49,866 nucleotides of DNA, from NCBI GenBank assembly GCA_964460665.1, contig CAYWSL010000015.1:1-49866 (forward strand). The letters run 5' to 3'. Positions 36,801 through 44,496 of the stretch are shown here, in pieces. Numbering within the stretch: the first letter of the stretch is position 1; every line of letters starts with the position of its first letter. Both the position numbers and the translations under genes were made by a program. Source of the DNA: K23-9 sp964460665 (GTDB taxonomy: Bacteria > Planctomycetota > Planctomycetia > Pirellulales > Pirellulaceae). The notes below the pieces were generated by a model, which was given only the letters and a program-made list of their open reading frames with translations, made no database searches and was not told the DNA's origin.

Positions 36801-39800
36801 CGAAGAATTTGCAATCGATCGGCGTCAAGCGGCGTGTTGGTAGAAGTGGATCCAGAAACGAGGCCAATCGTGGGCTGTCGACCGTAGCGGATGCTCATTA
36901 ATTCACCGACCATCGCAGGTCTGGCCCGGTCGTCGATCGCAGCGATTTCCCAAGCAAGCCGCTCTAGTTCGTTGGTTTGCACAGCCGCTTGTGAGGCGCG
37001 GTCCCGACTGGAAAGAACACCTAACTGCGGAAGATTAGTAACCTTGAAGCCGCTCGATGAAAGCGTGGTGGTTCGGGTTCCCAAACGGGATGCAGAAGAC
37101 AACCTTTGAGACGCGAATATGGACCGTCCCGATTCCATCAGTCGCGCATCAAACTCTAGCCAAAGCCTTTCGGTTTCATTGGTCATCGGACTGCCTTGGT
37201 CGACGATTTGATTCACTGTGTCGTCAGTCCACGAATTTACCTTTGCTTGCAGTTTGATCGCGATCGCTGCAAACCTTGCCTGTTGAAACGTTGCGATGGA
37301 CGACCGCTTTTGGGGTAGCCGCGAATTCTTGACGGGGTACAGGCCGCTTGCCATCGCAACTTGCAACGCCATTGCCTGCGTACTGGATATCGGTTTTGCG
37401 TTGACCCGCCTTCCTTCACCGTTGTCTGCTTTTCCGCCGAATCGACGCCGGGAAAACCGAGACAGCTGCGATGGCGTATCCTTTGGTAAACGTTGGTCCA
37501 AGATCCGATCGGCCAGCGCTTGCGCTTTCTCTTTCTCGTTGTTCTTGAAGTAAAGCAACGCGAGTCGCGACTGAACTTCCCAAAGCGAATCGTCTTTGTC
37601 CAGCAATGAACGGCACAGGGAAATCGCTAGCTGTGGTTGGTTCTGATTCGTCAGGCGATCAATCATTCGAATCGTCACGATGTCTTCATCACGCAACATC
37701 GACTGCTGAATGGTTTTCTTTGCTTCCTGGATTTTGCCGCACTCGACCAACAACATCAGTTCCATGCGGCGGTTTTCGGGCGTATCGGCCAGTTGGACCA
37801 GTCGCTGTTGATACTCTAATGCGGCTTTGAAGTAATACGATTCAATCGACAACTTGACTAATCGCTCTAAAACATCAGCATCGCTCGGGTTCTTTTCCAA
37901 CAGCGTTTGCAGGCCTTTACGTGCAGCAGCCAAGTCGTAAATCGCTTCATAGGCCGCGACCTTTTGCAGCGTGATCGCGCGGACGTCGCTTTTGACGTCA
38001 TGGATCGAATCGAGTCTTCGCATCAGCGCGGGGAAGTCGCCGGATCGATCATAGAGATAGGCCAATGACCGAACGATGTCTTGCTTGTCATCGACTCCGC
38101 TAGCCTTTGAGAGCGCTTGCCAAAAAAGTTTGATCGATTCGTCGGTGCGATACTGGTAGGCCAAGGTCCTGGCCAAGTCCAACCGAGTTTGATTGTCGTC
38201 AGGCGATAGTCGCAGCGTTTCACGCAACTGCTGAATGCCCTTTTCATATCGGCCGCCAGCAAAACACTGTTCGGCGTAAAACCGCATCGGTTCGGAACTA
38301 CCGGGCGCCGCGTCGATCATTTGTTGTGCGGCAGCTAGCGCGCCTTCGACATTGCCCAATTTCAGTTGCAGTGTCGAAATTTGGCGTAAGTAGCTACCGG
38401 AGAATCTTTGGTCAACCTGATTCAGTTTCTCGTAGATCTCGATCGCGCGAACGTACCGTGATCCATCTCGAAACAACTCGGCTGCTGCGACCAAGACTGG
38501 TACCGAGCCAGGGTCGACAGCGATGGCTGCATTGATCGCTTCAATCGCTTCGGCCTTGCGACCGGAAGCCGAAAGCAGCATGGCATGTTGGCGATAATCT
38601 TCTGCCTTGTTCGACTCGCTGGCCCGCTGGCCTAGCTTGGCGATCTGTTCTTCTAGTGATCCGTTTTCGACGTAGACATCCATGCGAGCACGAAGTAGTT
38701 GTTCGCGTTCGTCGTTCGTGCTGGCGGCCGGTTGGGCCAGATCCAGTTGTGCCAGTGATTCGTCATAGCGCTCTGCATCCATCAGCATCTGCGCGAACCG
38801 CATCCGCTGCACAAACATCAGGTCCATTTCGGCGGCTAGCGTGAACGTTTCGATTGCTTTGTCCCGCAGTTGAAAGCTGCTAAGGACTTCGGCCAAGCGA
38901 ACCAGATTGTCTCGGTTTTTCCGCGGGCCCGCGGCAATTTCTTGCCATGCCGCGAGTGCTTCTTCCTTGCGGTCCTGCTGAAACAGAAACTGCCCCAAGT
39001 ACTCGCGATACTGTGGTTGGTCGGGCGCAAGTTCAATGGCTCTACGATAAAGTTCTGTAGCGGATTCCTTGCGTTCAATCCGTCTCATCAAGTCCGCGAC
39101 CTGCGCCGTCGCGACCGGATCGTCCTTGCGAACGTCGGCAAGTTTTTGCCAAGCCTTCGCTGCGGCTGTTCGCCGCTGACTGATCGACTGCGAGTTGTCT
39201 TGCAACCACGCATTGCCTAGCTGCACCAGGTAGTCGGGGTTTTCTGGTTCTTGATCGACTAAGACTTGCAGTTGCTTGGCGGCTTCGTTCCCGTCGCCAA
39301 CGTGATTCAGGATGTCCACGTACGACATTCGAACGGTTGCATCGGTGGGTGATGTTTTGACGGCCGCTTGAAGCGTTTGCTTGGCGTCGTTCAGCCGACC
39401 TGCTGAAAGCAGTGCACGGCCCAGGCGTATTTTTAGTTCGACGTCGGCCGGCCGTTTTTCGACCTGCTTGGCGTAGTAGTCAGACAACGCAACGTAGTTG
39501 TTTGATTCTAAGAACACGGATTCAATACGTTGCCGAACGTCGCTGTGCAACCAACTGGAGGGGCGGAGTCTTGTCAGCAGCGATTCGAAGTCGGCGAGCG
39601 CTTCGTCGGTACGACCAAGTTGCTTTTTAAGCTCGGCAGCGGTGACTTGGTAAGTGATGGCACGACTGTCCTGAGCGCTGTCGGATCGCTTGGCAAGATT
39701 CTCGTAACGCTTCAGTGCTTCGGCGAAATCGCCTTCTTCGTACATCGTGCGCGCAATCTTTTCGCTGACTCGCGCGTCGCCAGGGAAAGCCGACTCCAGT

Positions 39801-40360
39801 TGTTGCCAAACCTTCAAGGCCTTTTCTGATTGTTTGCTGCGTTGATAGAGACGCCCGAGTTCGCTGTAGACTTGCAGTGCGAGTATTCGTGGCGGCTTGC
39901 GGTCGATCGCGCGCTGAAGTGCTTCAGCGGCTTTGTCTGTTTCGCCCTGCGAGTTCAGCGACTTTCCCAGATGAAAACTTGGGGCATAGTCTTCGGCGCG
40001 AAGCGACTCTGCTTTCTTGAATGCATCGATTGCCGACTGCGCGTCACCGCCAAGCTGATGGACCAGTCCGATCAACAGAAAATACCGGCCTTGGGTCTCC
40101 GGCTCTTCTGCGGCGGCCTGCTTTCGCAGGTCAGACAGGAACGTGTTGATGGTTCCTTCCTGAACATGGAACGTGTAAACACGATCCAGCGCGGTACCAG
40201 GCGCGGGCTGCCTCAGCAGCACTTTCAGGAATCGATCGACAATCAGTCGCTCTTTGGCCGGATCGGCGTCCTGCGCGACGGCTAATCGACTGGGAACAGC
40301 CGAAAACAGTGTCAGCAAAGCTGTCACGCAAAGAATCTTGCAAAAACGTCGTTTCGGCAT
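30830..40360 (-). CDS. Giant secreted TPR-repeat protein (3176 residues)
   Basis: Start ATG at 40360 gives MPKRRFCKILC and a signal peptide ending near AVAQD; an in-frame ATG 15 bp upstream is also possible. From about residue 60 to 1000 it is a dense run of tetratricopeptide repeats (patterns such as GDAQSAIDAFKKAESL, SEKALKVWQQLE, DEALADFESLL, DRKEEALAAW). The middle (about 1000-2700) is helical, with weaker TPR-like repeats and several low-complexity Ser/Thr/Gln patches. The last about 400 residues are beta-rich, with a jelly-roll or LamG-like look (FTFQYETDH, GQWNDVVIKHESRDVFAISING), resembling planctomycete DUF1583-type C-terminal domains (name from memory). Likely a periplasmic or envelope scaffold. 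It is divergent from the MoxR operon, separated by 278 bp. Confidence 0.85.
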   Translation of the reverse strand: MPKRRFCKILCVTALLTLFSAVPSRLAVAQDADPAKERLIVDRFLKVLLRQPAPGTALDRVYTFHVQEGTINTFLSDLRKQAAAEEPETQGRYFLLIGLVHQLGGDAQSAIDAFKKAESLRAEDYAPSFHLGKSLNSQGETDKAAEALQRAIDRKPPRILALQVYSELGRLYQRSKQSEKALKVWQQLESAFPGDARVSEKIARTMYEEGDFAEALKRYENLAKRSDSAQDSRAITYQVTAAELKKQLGRTDEALADFESLLTRLRPSSWLHSDVRQRIESVFLESNNYVALSDYYAKQVEKRPADVELKIRLGRALLSAGRLNDAKQTLQAAVKTSPTDATVRMSYVDILNHVGDGNEAAKQLQVLVDQEPENPDYLVQLGNAWLQDNSQSISQRRTAAAKAWQKLADVRKDDPVATAQVADLMRRIERKESATELYRRAIELAPDQPQYREYLGQFLFQQDRKEEALAAWQEIAAGPRKNRDNLVRLAEVLSSFQLRDKAIETFTLAAEMDLMFVQRMRFAQMLMDAERYDESLAQLDLAQPAASTNDEREQLLRARMDVYVENGSLEEQIAKLGQRASESNKAEDYRQHAMLLSASGRKAEAIEAINAAIAVDPGSVPVLVAAAELFRDGSRYVRAIEIYEKLNQVDQRFSGSYLRQISTLQLKLGNVEGALAAAQQMIDAAPGSSEPMRFYAEQCFAGGRYEKGIQQLRETLRLSPDDNQTRLDLARTLAYQYRTDESIKLFWQALSKASGVDDKQDIVRSLAYLYDRSGDFPALMRRLDSIHDVKSDVRAITLQKVAAYEAIYDLAAARKGLQTLLEKNPSDADVLERLVKLSIESYYFKAALEYQQRLVQLADTPENRRMELMLLVECGKIQEAKKTIQQSMLRDEDIVTIRMIDRLTNQNQPQLAISLCRSLLDKDDSLWEVQSRLALLYFKNNEKEKAQALADRILDQRLPKDTPSQLSRFSRRRFGGKADNGEGRRVNAKPISSTQAMALQVAMASGLYPVKNSRLPQKRSSIATFQQARFAAIAIKLQAKVNSWTDDTVNQIVDQGSPMTNETERLWLEFDARLMESGRSIFASQRLSSASRLGTRTTTLSSSGFKVTNLPQLGVLSSRDRASQAAVQTNELERLAWEIAAIDDRARPAMVGELMSIRYGRQPTIGLVSGSTSTNTPLDADRLQILRDAYEQLQLRPDSSRLRTFATSYYRELKLANKSTEEAKLQNKFLADIDTPEKILSAFKFASSTGLTSQTQTLLFKLQAQLPDWSETITAFQCDRLSDAMNLTIGTTATSTSGTTLERKLMALDLLLSLQAIEQKKRHGDQGYLPQSQTTRTKVVGADRRSKYVTIATPNNSLLLSSGLANRLYPVFKINEESSTRSALSSALSRPSKVKLDDKYAKRERQLRGVASAYVYNWMKDNKSAAATLDRLSKEYPEAEDLAIESARMHMLESRYDTVLTILDSIDTKDHRIIKQREMIALQAAINVKNQDRALSAAQHLFAMNLSQLAERSLLTSLTSLGEEKLADSLRQRIYRRGNPSVEDQLEIGNAFLSADNKKAAAEVASSLLRRLAGSASRDAVKQRSSATLILTKAGRLVSLVSQSEQRARSSPNSFKLQSELAELYSAMGRDIDAIGLYQAAIKRNPAVAKDVWAKAKQLYTASDRETAGNLFLLAFREKPELLGDDYSIFVSSISSARKTEDLFIAFSEIDSARMQPQARNAILALASSSAQAALATKNVPLTALVEMVESQIQSGNDSQRKRICLAIGQRAFADDQAYSPEFKGWSFGRQSSTGVFQGLYYYYFTAAQASTTQQSTLKATIQKRLDDPKTKDFAEVLSICSHGVGRTDQDLDKWVQELIKKNPKVPTELWWQIAVVLNQQGRIDPAVTIMNKVRDRVATNSAKQMIGNQLSVWQNAVGNSQQASTELLMAYATLLAREKKLVNRGDKVAALSSKLAYAVQFQSLRMPLEGVMICNEALNRDEFNGRTREQLIGVRAALIGGLSTKDFTEFLSRRVNAVTSLQSNALPNGYFNSKVFAGLSYAILEMAKSENGRVRLRGFDRALAAAKKTEESKYTLLSIGILIDLALKKPGADKKVDELTSLFPNEDQPIAQKDLTRIAKDIGVAHIVASVALRSSDTAVRGKAEILALRIIQIAKPARQFQVGAGLCRNLLVENSKRNAAPSNVEVNRLREIFSNLRFFMETSDSGRSPKLTPTEVSLELAEVAARHNLWQQALQCLAEGFADGKVRTGTVGETVTTSVQAPLSGRTEKHADVIAQMLALIKRYPETIDAKRDLSAYENLCRIVFPMNNSKALFPYLVPVVDQASTFSEKFSPADYGSVAEVLVSVAVRSGNENDLQKRLQSFGTASEKSAIVANVMSVQLAAALHDEEELRDALQEMSQWLKPYAADAKLTSAAKLNSVLNVGEPKHVVDAAIHAIGPLKDRNVDSPELIAVKLSLLKIAANDPDTSQAASVWTWLTRDLIEREEVSDSVAGQAVEACFASTKLRSSATPSDVESETVNQKALKLLRASMINNRALISGGLLRQFAEHRNGFDLSSGMFSQVSLDLLNVKSEDRLGLLQQMVLGSSDDPDPAASNGVPRLLSPSGIVLYAEPPAALQPTMPFLANAQKLSVADKDFPVTSAGLFLADTAVECSQGAALVEKLEQRIAVDIGIPDGGESDAILGLALLAKRDHAAAAKLLALVGERLKATQPVAAEVSPMPMESILFLVRCSHVESLRSKVAGYWPAVVNHATHRRLGIATSFFHRYAIKLNVGTIADATTKPAMKHWIHVQLPYLHMPVTEATQLKTQLRDDGLHMAAGSDHSVVMLKYPIVGNFTFQYETDHKDAQHATSTFYQGTTYTLTPDQRKLTVRAGLGRNSANIDHIRSNTISANTLKLSCGKNEVDLLVNDVSLNRSDARSTSMPFIGIDIRGNAVGRASKIAIGGNPVIPRSIDLLEPQLRGWTCALFEGQLNNAHLPYENNQFKANIVSLRKIEQQNAGTNTTWYVADGVLQTGSREEAADMRHLQYARPILEGESVQFQLHYDPKNSMESHPTVGRTAVLIRDGQLKLRWIRQRHSAESFAAKSLNEVALDAKDSAAYQLKPGQWNDVVIKHESRDVFAISINGTRAGQFTAGLDQRFGFLCEKDRKAKLRSVSLMGPWPEKLPDDLLAPSE

Positions 40361-40638
40361 CGTAGGCCCCTGCATTGATGCTGCGTTGGGAGTGTGACTA
40401 AGAAAGGGTGTTCAATAATGTGAACATCTGAATGACCATCACGCAACAAAGAACCCGACAAAGTTGCATTTGGTATCGAGAGAAGTTAACAATGGAGGCG
40501 GGCCTTTCACCGCAAAATGGTGTTAGTTCTTGTGGTAGCGTTATCTGGGCACGGTTTCTATTGGCTATCTGGTTGATCGTGTTTCTTGATGCACAGTCGC
40601 GTCACCTTCAATATGAAACGTGGAATTGAAAGAGAATT

Positions 40639-41646
40639 ATGACTGAGATTGATGCCGAATTGCGTGACCGCTTACGCGATTTTCGCGACGATTTTAAGCG
40701 TCTACGTAGCGAGTTGTCTAAAGTGATTGTGGGACAACAACCTATTGTCGACGGCGTGATGACAGCAATGATTGCTGGTGGACATGTGTTGCTTGAAGGC
40801 GTCCCGGGCTTGGGAAAGACCATGTTGGTCCGCACGTTGGCTGACGCGGTCGACGCTGAATTTTCGCGAATCCAATTCACGCCTGACTTGATGCCTGCCG
40901 ACTTGATTGGAACCAACGTGCTGATGGAATCCGAATCGGGGGCCAAAGAATTTCAGTTTCAACGTGGACCGCTGTTCGCCAACGTTGTGCTGGCCGACGA
41001 AATCAACCGCGCGACACCGAAGACTCAGTCAGCTTTGCTCGAAGCGATGCAAGAACACAGCGTGACCGTCGCTGGCACCACGCACCAACTAGAAGGCGTG
41101 TTCTTTGTCCTGGCGACGCAAAACCCGCTGGAGATGGAAGGCACGTATCCGTTGCCCGAAGCTCAGTTGGACCGCTTCCTGTTCAAAATCCTGGTTCCGT
41201 TTCCGACCATCGAAGAAATGGAAACGATCATGGACCGCACGACGGCGGTCGACACACCAACGGCCGACAAGACGCTGTCGGCCGCACGCCTATTGGAAAT
41301 GGGCCAGCTAAGTCGACGCATTCAGATTGCCGATTCGGTTCGCCGGTTCGCGATCGAAATGGTCATGCGGACGCATCCTGATCAGGAACTGGCTTCGCCG
41401 ATGGTACGGCAGTTCGTTCGCTACGGCAGTAGCCCGCGCGGTGCCCAGGGTTTGATTCTGGCCGCGAAGATCAACGCCGTCTTGGACGATCGCTACCACG
41501 TTGCCACGGACGACATCAAAGCCGTCGCTAAAAACGTTTTGCGTCACCGCATCATGCTGAACTTCGAAGGACAGGCCGAAGGAATCGAAGCGGATAGCAT
41601 CGTTGATGATTTGGTCAGTGCTTCCGCCAGCCTCCAACCCGCTTGA
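40639..41646 (+). CDS. MoxR-family AAA+ ATPase
   Basis: 335 residues. Chaperone-like ATPase thought to act with von Willebrand factor A (VWA) proteins in assembly or activation. Walker A GVPGLGKT (54-61), Walker B VVLADE (116-121), and sensor-type ATQNPLEMEGTYPLPEAQLDRF, all typical MoxR. AGAGAA lies 6 nt before the ATG. First gene of a row of five in which the next gene encodes a DUF58 protein, the usual MoxR partner. Confidence 0.94.
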   Translation: MTEIDAELRDRLRDFRDDFKRLRSELSKVIVGQQPIVDGVMTAMIAGGHVLLEGVPGLGKTMLVRTLADAVDAEFSRIQFTPDLMPADLIGTNVLMESESGAKEFQFQRGPLFANVVLADEINRATPKTQSALLEAMQEHSVTVAGTTHQLEGVFFVLATQNPLEMEGTYPLPEAQLDRFLFKILVPFPTIEEMETIMDRTTAVDTPTADKTLSAARLLEMGQLSRRIQIADSVRRFAIEMVMRTHPDQELASPMVRQFVRYGSSPRGAQGLILAAKINAVLDDRYHVATDDIKAVAKNVLRHRIMLNFEGQAEGIEADSIVDDLVSASASLQPA

Positions 41647-42544
41647 GCCGCCAGTGTTTGACGCTGATTTTCTAAAGAAATTGGAATATCTGTCGCTGTT
41701 GTCAAAACGTGTCTTTAAGGGACAGTTGTTGGCGCAGCGCCGGACCAAGCATACCGGTGGTGGCGTGGAATTCGCTGACCACCGCGAATACATCCACGGT
41801 GACGATTTACGTTACTTGGACTGGAATGTGTACGCGCGACACGGTGATTTGTTGCTGAAGCGGTTCCAAGAAGAAGAAGACTTGCACGTTTACATCCTGC
41901 TGGACTGCAGTCGAAGTATGGATTCGACGTTGACCGAACCGGGTAGCAAAGTCGACAAGTTCGTTTTCGCAAGACAGCTTGCTGCCGCATTGGCCTACAT
42001 CGCTTTGGCTGATTTGGATCGGATTTCGATCATGGCGTACGACAATGCCGTTCGCAGCACGCTGCCACTGATGCGAGGTAAAGACAACGTGTTGTCGGTC
42101 TTGCGCTACTTGGAAAAGCTGGAGACGTCCGGCGAAGCAACCGATCTAGCGGGGATTGCGAACGACTTCTCGCGGCGTGCTCCGCGCACCGGACTGGTTT
42201 TGATCATCAGCGACTTGTTCGACCAAAAAGGTTTCCGTGCCGGTGTCGACGTGCTGCGACACCGACGATTCGAACCGCATGTGATCCAAGTTCACACGCC
42301 CGGCGAAGCAAAGCCAGAATTGCTTGGCGATGTGGAGTTGTTCGATGTGGAATCGCAAATTTCAAGAAAAGTCACAGTGACCGAGCGTAAGCGACGGCAG
42401 TACCACGAGATGTTTGGCAAGTTTGTTCGCGATGTGGAATCGTACTGCATGACTTATGGACTAAGTCACACGCGGGCGACCAACGATGTGCCGTTCGATG
42501 ATGTGCTACTAAAGATGATGCGTGTTGCGGGGGCCGTCAGCTAA
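41606..42544 (+). CDS. DUF58 domain protein, VWA-like
   Basis: 312 residues from the ATG at 41606, overlapping the MoxR gene by 41 bp; GTG at 41654, 8 bp after the MoxR stop, is an alternative start giving VFDADFLKKLEYLSLL. DUF58 signature YIHGDDLRYLDWNVYARHGDLLLKRF, followed by a VWA-like core with LLDCSRSMDS (DxSxS metal site). Soluble, with no membrane segment. Couples MoxR to the membrane VWA proteins encoded downstream. Stop TAA at 42542-42544, 2 bp before the next ATG. Confidence 0.9.
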   Translation: MIWSVLPPASNPLEPPVFDADFLKKLEYLSLLSKRVFKGQLLAQRRTKHTGGGVEFADHREYIHGDDLRYLDWNVYARHGDLLLKRFQEEEDLHVYILLDCSRSMDSTLTEPGSKVDKFVFARQLAAALAYIALADLDRISIMAYDNAVRSTLPLMRGKDNVLSVLRYLEKLETSGEATDLAGIANDFSRRAPRTGLVLIISDLFDQKGFRAGVDVLRHRRFEPHVIQVHTPGEAKPELLGDVELFDVESQISRKVTVTERKRRQYHEMFGKFVRDVESYCMTYGLSHTRATNDVPFDDVLLKMMRVAGAVS

Positions 42545-42546
42545 CA

Positions 42547-44496
42547 ATGAGTTTTGTTTCGCCAGATCGATTTATATGGTTGCTGATCGCGGTGCCGATC
42601 GTGTTGCTTTACATCCTGCGCACGCGGATGAAAAAGCAGCCCGTCGCAACCTTGTTGTTTTGGGATCAATTGTTCGACGAAAAACGACAACGATCCTGGT
42701 GGCAGCGACTGCGGCACTGGTTGAGCCTCGCGTTACAACTGGCGTTTCTTGGCTTACTGGTTGGCGCCTTGGTCGATCCGTTGTGGCGTGGGCAAAATGA
42801 CGAGGCCCGACAAGTCGTCATCGTGCTGGATACGTCCGCCAGCATGTTGGCCAAAACAGAAAATGGCAAAACGCGTTTTGATGATGCGATCGAAAAAGCA
42901 CAAGGCGTCGTCGCGGGACTTCGCGATGGCGATGAAGTAGCGTTGGTCACCGCGGGCAGTTCTGTTCGCGTGGTCGTCGGCGTGACCGACTTTGGCCCCG
43001 CCGTTCGCGACGCACTGCGCGAAGTCCAACCAACGCACGGACCGACGAAAGTCACCGAAGCCATTGAAGCCGCCAGGCGATTAACTCGCCAGCCCGACCG
43101 GCGCGAAGTCGTTGTGATAAGCGACCTGTGTTTTGACCAAGGATCCGAAGAGGGCTCCGAAGAGAAGAGGGCTTCAGAGAACGAACAGCTGGATTCACAG
43201 CCTGACATTCGCCTGATGTCCGTTGGCACTCCAGAAAACAACGTTGCCGTGACCGCCATGTCGGTTCGGCGTTCCTTGGTCGATCCGATCGGCTATGCCG
43301 CAATGGTTCAAGTACACAACTTCGGCGACGAGGCAATCGAATGCCGTTTGACTATCGACCTGGCCGACGAATTGGTCGATGTCATCCCACTGAAAATCGC
43401 GGCGGGAGAATCTTGGAAAGACACCATCAATGAAGCGTCTGCCAATGGCGGAGTGTTGAAGGCGACGCTAGACATCGATGACGGGCTGGAAATCGACAAC
43501 GTCGCGATGGCGGTCTTGCCACGCCGCCCCAAGATACCAGTGACGTTGGTTTCGCAGGAACCAAGCGTGTATTTGGAAAGCGTTCTGTCGGCGATTCCGT
43601 TGGTGGAATTGACGACTGTGACCGAAACGCCTGCGACCGCGCCGAAGGGCGGGTTCTTGGTTCTGAACCGAATGGAAACGCCGAAGTTGCCTGCCGGTAG
43701 CGTGCTGGCGATCGACCCGCGCGGCGATACGGATCTGTGGACGGTTGGTGAACCGATCGAACAAGCGATCATCGCCAAACAAGAATCCGCGTCACCGTTG
43801 ATGCCGCATGTGCAGTTGATGAACGTTGTCTTGCCAGGTGCCAGAGCGTTGAACTTTCCCGGCGATGCGACGTCGCTGCTTTCGGATGCTAGCGGCGACA
43901 CACTGATGGCATCGCTGATCAACGAAGAAGATCGGATCGTGGTGCTGGCAGCGGACTTGGACAACAGCGACTTGCCACTGCGGATTGCGTTTCCGGTGAT
44001 GATGACCAATGCCGTGAACTGGTTTCTGCGACAAACGGGCGAATTGCAGCCCGCCATTCACACGGGCGAATTGGCCGAAGTCCTTGCGACGGACGCCACA
44101 GAAGAATCCTGGGCATGGCAAGATCCGGCAGGCAAACGCCTGGTCACAACGCTCCGCGACGAACGCGCCTTGGTCGGGCCCATCGATCAAGTCGGACTGG
44201 CTGTGCTGGCCCCCAAGCGAGTCTTAGAAAAGCTAGATGCACAAAAAGAGACAACAGACAAGGCAGATGATTCGCAGACAGTTCAACCTGACAAGCAGAT
44301 CGAAGGCGTTCAGCAACTAGCCGTGAATTTGTGCGATCCGTCCGAAAGTGATTTAAGACCGCGTAGTGAACGGGCGGCAGATGACAAACTAGCAAGCGGT
44401 TCGGGTATGCGGTCGATTTGGTTTTACATGGCGTTCATCGGACTAGGCCTGGTCGTGGGTGAGTGGTTCCTTTACCACCGAAGGATTGTTGGATGA
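42547..44496 (+). CDS. BatA-like membrane protein with VWA domain
   Basis: 649 residues. Two N-terminal membrane helices (about 9-26 and 57-79) flank a conserved cytoplasmic segment with LLFWDQLFDEKRQRSWWQRLRHW, the BatA/TIGR02226-type N-terminus. A VWA domain follows with VLDTSASM (about 92-99) and the later Thr/Asp positions (HGPTKVTEA, VISDLCFD). A beta-rich CARDB-like region occupies the middle, and a C-terminal helix ends the protein (about 622-640). The periplasmic side would hold the VWA domain. Its TGA overlaps the next ATG as ATGA. Confidence 0.88.
   Translation: MSFVSPDRFIWLLIAVPIVLLYILRTRMKKQPVATLLFWDQLFDEKRQRSWWQRLRHWLSLALQLAFLGLLVGALVDPLWRGQNDEARQVVIVLDTSASMLAKTENGKTRFDDAIEKAQGVVAGLRDGDEVALVTAGSSVRVVVGVTDFGPAVRDALREVQPTHGPTKVTEAIEAARRLTRQPDRREVVVISDLCFDQGSEEGSEEKRASENEQLDSQPDIRLMSVGTPENNVAVTAMSVRRSLVDPIGYAAMVQVHNFGDEAIECRLTIDLADELVDVIPLKIAAGESWKDTINEASANGGVLKATLDIDDGLEIDNVAMAVLPRRPKIPVTLVSQEPSVYLESVLSAIPLVELTTVTETPATAPKGGFLVLNRMETPKLPAGSVLAIDPRGDTDLWTVGEPIEQAIIAKQESASPLMPHVQLMNVVLPGARALNFPGDATSLLSDASGDTLMASLINEEDRIVVLAADLDNSDLPLRIAFPVMMTNAVNWFLRQTGELQPAIHTGELAEVLATDATEESWAWQDPAGKRLVTTLRDERALVGPIDQVGLAVLAPKRVLEKLDAQKETTDKADDSQTVQPDKQIEGVQQLAVNLCDPSESDLRPRSERAADDKLASGSGMRSIWFYMAFIGLGLVVGEWFLYHRRIVG

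Noticed and set aside
40432..40629. Possible small membrane protein (65 residues) in the divergent promoter region of MoxR and the TPR gene
   Set aside because: One hydrophobic stretch but no good ribosome site and no known family; the region must hold two promoters.
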